64,000 nucleotides of DNA. It comes from Zygaena filipendulae (Eukaryota; Arthropoda; Insecta; Lepidoptera; Zygaenidae). Shown here in pieces: positions 57,501-64,000 of this stretch. How positions within the stretch are numbered: the first letter of the stretch is position 1; every line of letters begins with the position of its first letter. A program made the position numbers and the translations under genes. The stretch is from the NCBI GenBank assembly GCA_907165275.2, contig OU015673.1:1689001-1753000 (forward strand), written 5' to 3'. The notes beneath the pieces were generated by a model. That model saw only the letters and a program-made list of their open reading frames with translations, was not told the DNA's origin and made no database searches.

Positions 57501-59144
57501 GAAATGTAGCTTTCTAATGGTGAAAGAATGTTTGAAATTGATCCAGTAGTTTTTTGAGTAAAATCGTAACAAACAAACAAACAAGAAATAAAATCTTTCC
57601 TCTTTATAATATTAGTATAGATGTGGGCGTCATATCTATTTTGTGTATGTCACAGGTGGATGCCGGAGACGCCGCAGTACTTGCTGAGCAAGAACCAGCG
57701 GCGCGAGGCGGAGCGGGCGCTGCGCTGGCTGCGCGGGCCCGACGCCGACCTCTCCGGGGAGCTGGAGGACATGCAGAAAGATGTGCGTATAAATATAACG
57801 ACCTTCGCTTGTGCAGGGCCCTTATTCGCTAACACCAGGAATCATACATAATAATATTATGCCGTGGTCTGTCTGTAAATAAATATATTTCTATTTCTGT
57901 ATGAATCGAACTCAAAACCTCTCGATTAGGTAACGGGTGGGCATGGAGACCTGCGCCGATCCGGTCGTCAGTATTTGGTCCAAATTAAATTTACACTATA
58001 TATGGTTCTGTATGTCTGGATATAGAACTATATCGAACTATATTTACTTAGTTCTATATGACAATGAGCCTGATTAAAACATCAGATTTTCAAGTCACAA
58101 AGACTTCCCAGTTCCCACATTAAACTAATTATTATTATTATGTCTGGCTGTGTGTTTGCGACAAACTCAACAAGTACTGAACGGATTCTCGAGCGGTTTT
58201 CACCAATAGATAGAATGATTCATGAGGAAAGTTTAGGTATATAATTTGTCAATGTTTTGTGTAAATTGGTTGACATATCACGATAATTGTTGTGAGTTTC
58301 GGAAAAAGTCGCTTTCAACTCAACTCAATTTTGCATATACGTTGTCAGAGGTACAGAGAATGACATGTAGGTTACTTTTTGTTTCGGAATTACCCCAGGA
58401 TCTCCGAAATAAACCCGGGTGACAAAAAAATCAGAGGTACCTTTGTGTTCTCCGCAGCTGGAGGTCGCGAGCCGCTGCCGCGGCGGCATGCTGGGCCTGC
58501 TCACCACCCGGGCGCCGCTAGTCGCCTTCGTCTGCTGCCTCGGCCTCATGTTCTTCCAGCAGTTCAGCGGCATCAACGCCGTCATCTTCTACACCAACGA
58601 CATTTTCCGCTCCGCCGGCTCCAACATCCCCCCCGTCATAGCGACCATCATCGTCGGTGTCGTGCAAACCATAGCCACCTATATCTCCTCCATGATCATA
58701 GAGCGCACCGGCAGACGGATCCTCTTGCTCCAGAGCTGCGCTATCATGGGCCTGTGTTTGTTCGTTTTGGGCATATACTTCAAGTTGCAGCACGACCTCT
58801 ACGACGTCAGCTCTATCGGTTGGCTCCCGCTTCTATGTTTGGTCTTGTTCATCATCTCCTTCTCTATGGGCATCGGTCCTATACCCTGGATGATCATGTC
58901 CGAGTTGTTCACCGTCGAATACAAGGGGGCTGCGTCTGGTATCGTCGTCATATTGAATTGGGTGTTACTATTCATCGTCACGTTGTGCTTCCCGATCATG
59001 AAGGTCGCTATCGGTATCTACAGTTGTTTCTGGTTCTTCGGCTGTTGGTTGGTGCTCGGTTTCTTTTTCATTTTCTTCTTTCTACCCGAGACCAAGGGCA
59101 AGACTGTGTCTCAACTCCAAGCTATCCTAGCTGGGAAGCGTTAG
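54572..59144 (+). CDS. Facilitated trehalose/sugar transporter (Tret1-like), MFS sugar porter family, six coding exons
   Basis: Twelve-helix plasma-membrane sugar carrier of the insect trehalose-transporter-like group. Exons: 54572-54659, 55347-55565, 55888-56085, 56878-57073, 57656-57782, 58458-59144; 1515 nt, 504 aa, phases all agree. Motifs in order: GGTILGWTSPVLPQL in helix 1; QKIGRR (loop 2-3); ARFFAGLGTGGIS and PMYIGEIAE (helices 4-5); PETPQYLL, the family PESPR motif, at about 236; QQFSGIN at 310-316; ERTGRR; GPIPWMIMSELF; and PETKGKT near the C-terminus. The start is the ATG at 54572, whose exon splices in phase; 29 cytoplasmic residues precede helix 1. The loop between helices 1 and 2 is long and holds five N-glycosylation sequons (NAT, NQT, NIS, NGT, NSS), unusual for Tret1. 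Exon 3's donor is weak (GTACCA). The substrate cannot be read from sequence: trehalose, glucose or another sugar is possible. Confidence 0.93.
57074..57655 (+). other. Transporter intron 4
   Basis: Two SINE-like scraps (57245-57330 and 57400-57620, the latter ending TTTATAATATTAGTATAG); no gene. Confidence 0.5.
57783..58457 (+). other. Transporter intron 5
   Basis: AT-rich with SINE-like scraps at 58145-58310 and 58320-58430; no gene. Confidence 0.45.
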
Positions 59145-59900
59145 TTTTGTGTAGTTTTAGTGGGTTTGGAGCTCCGTATATTTTGAATTGTGTTTCATCT
59201 GTTTGAGTATCAAATAAGAATATTCAAAGACTAATGTGTGTAATGCATCTAATGATGATTTTTTTAGGAGTTATCAGAATACCTATATGTAAAATTAGTT
59301 TCTACATGGTCATATTAGTTACAAAAGGTATAATAATTGTGAACTAATTAAATAATTAATTAATAGTATCGATGAATAATTTAATTTCGACCAACAATAG
59401 GACAGTTTTTTTATTAATCGTCAAATAAACTTTAAGACATATAAAATGCTAATTTAATATGACTTTTATATATTTTTACTTATTACGCTGATTACGCAAA
59501 GCAGTAGGCAATAATACTCAAAAATGAAGCATAGATGAATTTTACAAATTTTTTACTGAAACATTTTCAAAATTGTTCTAAGCTTGACCTAAGTCAAGCT
59601 TAGAACAAGTTAATTTCATGGTTTTTTGTTATTCTTGGACTGAACCAAATATTATGTAGTTTTATAAGAGACATGGGAAGTATGTAGTGGTATTATTTAA
59701 GTAATTTCGTTATTTATTTGTAGTCTTGCTATTATTATATTAAATTACTAAAATAATATATTAATTAGAGCCATTATTCTAGTGTAGCTAAGTATTTATT
59801 TATTTTATTTTTATAAGTTCCAGTTTTTGTAGTTTCTCATTACTAAGTAGATGAATATTCGATATGAACAATGTAAATAAAAATAATGGACAAAATATTA
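59145..59900 (+). terminator. Transporter 3' UTR with candidate polyadenylation signals
   Basis: AATAAA-type hexamers near 59425 (CAAATAAACTT) and 59876 (GTAAATAAAAAT); otherwise AT-rich with a short CTTGACCTAAGTCAAG palindrome at 59583-59598. Confidence 0.35.
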
Positions 59901-60227
59901 AATAATTAAATTATAGACAATACTCTTGTATGGTTTCTATGTGTTCCAGTATAGAAGAGTAACTGTTGTAACTAATTTAATAATAAGAAATAGTTAATTA
60001 TTAAAAAAATAACAATCTATTAACTTTTGTATAAAAGCATATTTCCTTCACGTGCCAAATATTCGAGTTTTACCGACATTACGTTTTTAGTTTTTAGTTA
60101 ATTTCCCATATTATCCCAGAGTATTAAAATCATAAAAACTTAAGTTTTTTTTTATAAATACTTAAAAAGTATCTCTCAAAACTGACTAAAATATTTTTTT
60201 TATTTTTGTTATTTGTAAGTACACTGA

Positions 60228-61345
60228 ATTTCAGGACCGCACCTTAAATGGGGCGTTGGGATAATATGTAGGGGTTTTGTATGGAATAGTAATGAATAGT
60301 ACTCATGTTTATAAATTATTTTATTTTGAATTTAAATTATTTTATACTATTTATTTGTTCAATAGTAACTCAAAAAATGATTTTTTGATTAATTTTCCTT
60401 TCGCTATTGCATTATTTTCTGTGCTAAAGCGTAATAGTTTATAGACTTTTTCATCAAAAAACGTCTCAAAAAATTGTAATGAGTTATATTTATTTGGAAC
60501 GAAGTCTGGCACAGTTGAGTCTCTCTCAGGTTTTGAAATTATATTCTTTTGGCGCAATTTCCTATTGAGGGTTATCTTAGATTTTTCACGTAGTGGTTCT
60601 TTAGACGAGGATATGGATGGTTGCACCTCATTTTTCTCCTGATTTATATATGGAATCCCTTAAACGGTTTCCAAGACTCTTTCAATCGAGGGTATTTGAC
60701 ATCGGACTTCAGGTTTAGCCAATAATTTCCGTCGTGAAAGGTTGCCAATGTTCCCTGAATCCTCATCTCCCCTGTCCTCGTCACTAAAATATAAATTTCG
60801 TGGTGGTGTTATAAAACTATCCGCAGAAACCATATCGCAGTCATCGTCCAGAGCAAATATGATGTCATGAATATTCAACCTGAAAAAGAAAACAGAAAAA
60901 AACGGATAAAACAGAAAAAGTAAACAATGTAAAAGTATTTTTTTTATGAAACTCATTACGGTGCCTCCTGTTCCCAGTGCACCTCAAATGGGGCGTTACT
61001 TAAAAACGAAAAAAAATTATAAAAATAACAATCATATCACTTTTAAAATAGTATACACTATGAGACTACATATATAACTAATAAAAAAACACTTTATATT
61101 GACTGTTAAAAAAATATATAAATGTAAATACTTACATCTTTCTTGAACTCAAATTGAACAAAATTTTCCAAAATTCAATAATTATTTTCGGTTATTGAGA
61201 CTGCGTAAAATACAACAACGGATCACAACTCTTATGAAAAAACTAATGAATTAACGGTAAAATATTGTAATACCCTACAATGGTTTAAAATTTTCCTGGT
61301 TTGGAGTAAAATGTCAGTGCACCTTAAATGGGGCGCTGGGAAAAT
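60228..61345 (+). repeat. Three direct repeats GCACCTTAAATGGGGCG around the piggyBac remnant
   Basis: At about 60238 (GCACCTTAAATGGGGCGTTG), 60980 (GCACCTCAAATGGGGCGTTA) and 61319 (GCACCTTAAATGGGGCGCTG). They contain TTAA, the piggyBac target, but are in the same orientation. Confidence 0.6.
60351..61136 (-). pseudogene. Broken N-terminal part of a piggyBac-type transposase
   Basis: Exon 60879-60351 encodes an acidic N-terminus of the piggyBac-derived (PGBD) type: LNIHDIIFALDDD, DSFITPP, SDEDRGDEDSGNIGNLSRRKLLAKPE, then, after an in-frame TAA at 60660-60662, continuing sequence with NKYNSLQFFETFFDEKVYKLL, which matches the segment before the DDE core in this family. The acceptor at 60880 is good. 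An upstream donor at 61136 (AT/GTAAGT) would supply AT, so splicing recreates an ATG split by the intron. A second stop at 60351 ends the frame before the catalytic domain, which is absent. Dead remnant. Confidence 0.72.
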
Positions 61346-61669
61346 ATGGGTTAAATATTTATTTTTGTGCAATATAATTTATTGCTTGTGAAATGATTAT
61401 GAATTAAATTGTTATTAAAATATTTTTACAATAATGCCATTATGGAGTTTCATTTTAAATAAAGGCAAAATAAAATTATTTTCCCGCAACTATATTGTAT
61501 CTAAAATATGTAGCTGATGTAAATGCATTAATACAGGCTGTACCTAAGGATAAACTATAAACGTATTGCAATTTGCAGGAGGGTGTTCACTATTTTGATT
61601 CTAAGTATTAAAAAATATATTAGATATCAATGTTTGCCGCAAAAGAAAGCCAGGTCCTCAACTAAGCAG

Positions 61670-61990
61670 AATGGGCATGTTGATTAATTTTTTTTAGACC
61701 GTTTTGTAGATTAATAACAAATATTGGACACGTATTTTTTTCTTTTTTTACGTAGGTAATATAAAAAATAACAGCGATACATTAAGTTGAAATTTCGCGT
61801 GACGTCACGAACCTGTGCAGTTTGTATGGCGGCTTATAGCGGTTAGTGACGTCACGAGCCCCCACCCTAAACTTTGTGCGTTATCTATGTATATTTTCAT
61901 TTATTCGCAAAATCTAAAAATACGTGTGTGCTTTTTTATTTTCTAACTGATGGACTAATTAGAATTTTGACTTTCAAAAGTCGTAAACAT
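61670..61990 (+). repeat. TGACGTCA element copy
   Basis: AATGGGCATGTTGATTAA start; both sites intact; 3' terminus decayed. Confidence 0.8.
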
Positions 61991-62109
61991 AAACAGGAGA
62001 TAAATAAGTACCTACGAGTATCTACAAACTCAGAGTAATAAATATAATATACTACGAAAAACATAGGTAAAAGCAAAGGCAGCTCTAGGTATGCATGCTC
62101 TGCCGAAGG

Positions 62110-62438
62110 ATAACCATGTTGACTAATTTTTATTTTTTAGTCCGTCTTGTAGATTATTAATAAATATTGGACACGTATTTTTTCTTTTTTTACGTAATCA
62201 AAAAATAACGGCGATATATTGAGTTGAAATTTCGCGTGACGTCACTTTTCTGACAGTTTGTATGGCGGTTTTAGCGGTTAGTGACGTCACGACCCCCTCA
62301 CCCTAAACTTTAATGCGCTTTATCTCTGTATATTTTAATTTATTTGAAAAAGCAAAAAACACGTGTCTATTGTTTTTTATTTTCTAACTGATGGACTAAT
62401 TAGAATTTTGATTTTCAAAAGTAGTCCACATCCCCATT
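62110..62438 (+). repeat. TGACGTCA element copy
   Basis: Full length apart from a decayed start (ATAACCATG); both sites intact. Confidence 0.85.
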
Positions 62439-62845
62439 CAGCAGTGAGGTGAGCGGGTATATCTAGATTAAGTACAGTCATAATCAAAAATTACTAAACA
62501 TTTCTGTAAGACAGTAAACTTTATTTCAATTGCAAAAAATTCAACGAATATCAAAAGTGATTTCCTATTTCTGATGCCGAGTGTAATATTTTTACAATTG
62601 CGAGCAACTTATATTATTTATTAACTTTTCATGTCAACCAAACTACTAACGTAGGGTATTCTAACCAACAGAATACATATATATATAACCTAGCATAATT
62701 TTTGTCTGATGGTTTATACAAAACTTGTAAGATTTTTGAACCTAATCTCAAGTTAGCTGAATTGTATCAACGTACCACTTTATGCATTGAGGAAAAGAAT
62801 CCAACAGAACCAATGAGAAGAAGTTTTTAGATTATTTGGAAAAAT

Positions 62846-63214
62846 TTATTCTCGAACCATAGAGGAAGTTATTGACGGACACTCTTTATAAACGGCCTTC
62901 TTCTCCATGTCGTCCACTCGCGTAGACAACTCGCCTATCTGCTTCTCTATGGCCCGTACGTCACTACGGAACCCGATCACCGTTGCGTCCAGCTCGGTGA
63001 GATACTGGATCTTGTTGCACAACTCATCGTACTTCTGCGATATGTAGTCCCTTGCGTTCCTAGAGTCCACCAACTCCTTCTCGATTTTCATCACTATCTC
63101 GTATTTCAACTCGTCAAATTTACATTCGAGACTCGGGCCCATCAAATGTGCCCCCTTTATGCCCAAGTCGTCATCCAATTTGTTCGTTTTACTACATTTC
63201 GTATGGCAGGTCAT
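62846..63214 (-). CDS. Hypothetical 122-aa coiled-coil protein
   Basis: Single open exon with balanced codon use in AT-rich surroundings. Residues 30-110 are charged and heptad-like (FDELKYEIVMKIEKELVD ... IEKQIGELSTRVDDMEKKAV), predicting a long coiled coil; the N-terminus has CHTKC. The stop TAA lies inside an AATAAA at about 62843, so the transcript could end at once. The style resembles coiled-coil parts of transposon ORF1/FP-type proteins common in Lepidoptera, so it could be the fragment of a mobile-element gene rather than a host gene. I do not recognise it firmly. Confidence 0.4.
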   Translation of the reverse strand: MTCHTKCSKTNKLDDDLGIKGAHLMGPSLECKFDELKYEIVMKIEKELVDSRNARDYISQKYDELCNKIQYLTELDATVIGFRSDVRAIEKQIGELSTRVDDMEKKAVYKECPSITSSMVRE

Positions 63215-64000
63215 GTTTTCTAGTTAAATAATTATATATGTTTTGTGATGATCACACGGAATAATTTTAAATTCTCGTATCGAAATTGCATTGTAATGTG
63301 GGAGATTCGCTTTTAAATTTGAAAATCTCTTTGACTTTGATGTCTATACCTACCTATTGATTATATTCTCTTTGCTTTTATATTTTTTTTATAACCAGTC
63401 AATAAATCAGTAGAGATCAAAATTGCACGTCGTGCACCTATGATATTTTATTAAACTCCTAAAGGCGATCTTCAGTGGCCAATTCAGTCTAAAACGCAAT
63501 TTTTTTTTGCCTTAAATGGAATAATTATGTATAAATTTTCATAAAACTGATTTAATTATTATCTGTGCTTCCACTGATCGGTTCCAAGTCAGTGGCAGGC
63601 CAAATGGAGAGTGGGTAGATGGAGTAAGTCCACACCCGCCACATTGCAAGTGTGTGAGCGTTAGCAAAACAATCCAAGCGGGCAGCCACAAGCGGGCTTG
63701 ACACCGAATTCAAACCGTGGCCTGGTAGCACAAACTTCATATTAAGAGCATTTTATCCTTTGGATTAAATCGGTATTTTGTTATGTTTCTCTTTTTAACA
63801 TAGTGCATTTTTGTCGGTTTTATGTCGGTTTAAATTTTTTTGTCAAAATTTTATTTAAGTAGCTATCCCGTATCATCTTGGGTTTCGGTGCCAATTCTTT
63901 TCCTGATTCAGATTTTTTTCTGATAATTTAATATCACTCAAGGTCGTTTGATAAAAAATATTGCTCTCGTACCCACATAATATGTATTTGTTTTATGCCA
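63215..64000. other. Right end of window, repeat-derived
   Basis: Segment 63650-63815 (GGGCTTGACACCGAATTC... GGTAGCACAAAC...) matches the inside of the hAT element at 16185-16330. No supported gene; the short minus frame at 63552-63740 is part of this repeat. Confidence 0.4.

Overview
The window reads as insect nuclear DNA, almost certainly Lepidoptera (moth or butterfly). Exons are short and intron-split with GT-AG junctions, introns are AT-rich, and the non-coding DNA is packed with short interspersed repeats of lepidopteran type: elements ending in a Pro/Gly-like CCCGCGGG...ACAGCTAGT tail, tRNA-derived SINEs, palindromic MITEs, and Tc1, hAT and piggyBac remnants. No bacterial genes, CRISPR array or virus were seen.

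Layout. (1) 551-14946, minus strand: ten coding exons of EDRF1 (erythroid differentiation-related factor 1 homologue); its 3' end lies off the left edge. Intron 6 holds a nested, same-strand, four-exon gene (5448-7553) that encodes a 105-residue basic protein with a KEN box and an SV40-like nuclear signal. It appears undescribed and is the main discovery candidate. (2) 14947-18097: a divergent intergenic region split by a 1.87 kb hAT-type element with an 8-bp target duplication; a 22-bp motif is repeated on both sides. (3) 18098-39077, plus strand: a complete 20-exon POLR1B (RNA polymerase I second-largest subunit, 1132 aa). The last 99 nt of exon 14 plus its splice donor are tandemly copied ten more times inside intron 14. 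(4) 39078-54571: about 15 kb of repeat-dominated intergenic DNA, including a 4.2 kb structure bounded by long inverted repeats and a possible remote untranslated first exon of the next gene near 41.4-41.7 kb. (5) 54572-59144, plus strand: a six-exon sugar/trehalose transporter of the MFS sugar porter family (504 aa). (6) 59145-64000: repeats, a broken piggyBac transposase N-terminus (minus), and a 122-aa coiled-coil ORF (minus).

Functional view. EDRF1 and POLR1B are divergent neighbours and may share a promoter region. Both change from ordinary codon use near that region to very GC-rich third positions farther out. Repeats dominate the window: at least fifteen copies or fragments of one roughly 330-bp element, whose fuller copies carry paired TGACGTCA sites, and seven copies of a near-perfect 236-bp palindrome flanked by TAA. 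All exon boundaries were read by eye from splice signals, reading-frame phase and family knowledge; no transcript data were available.
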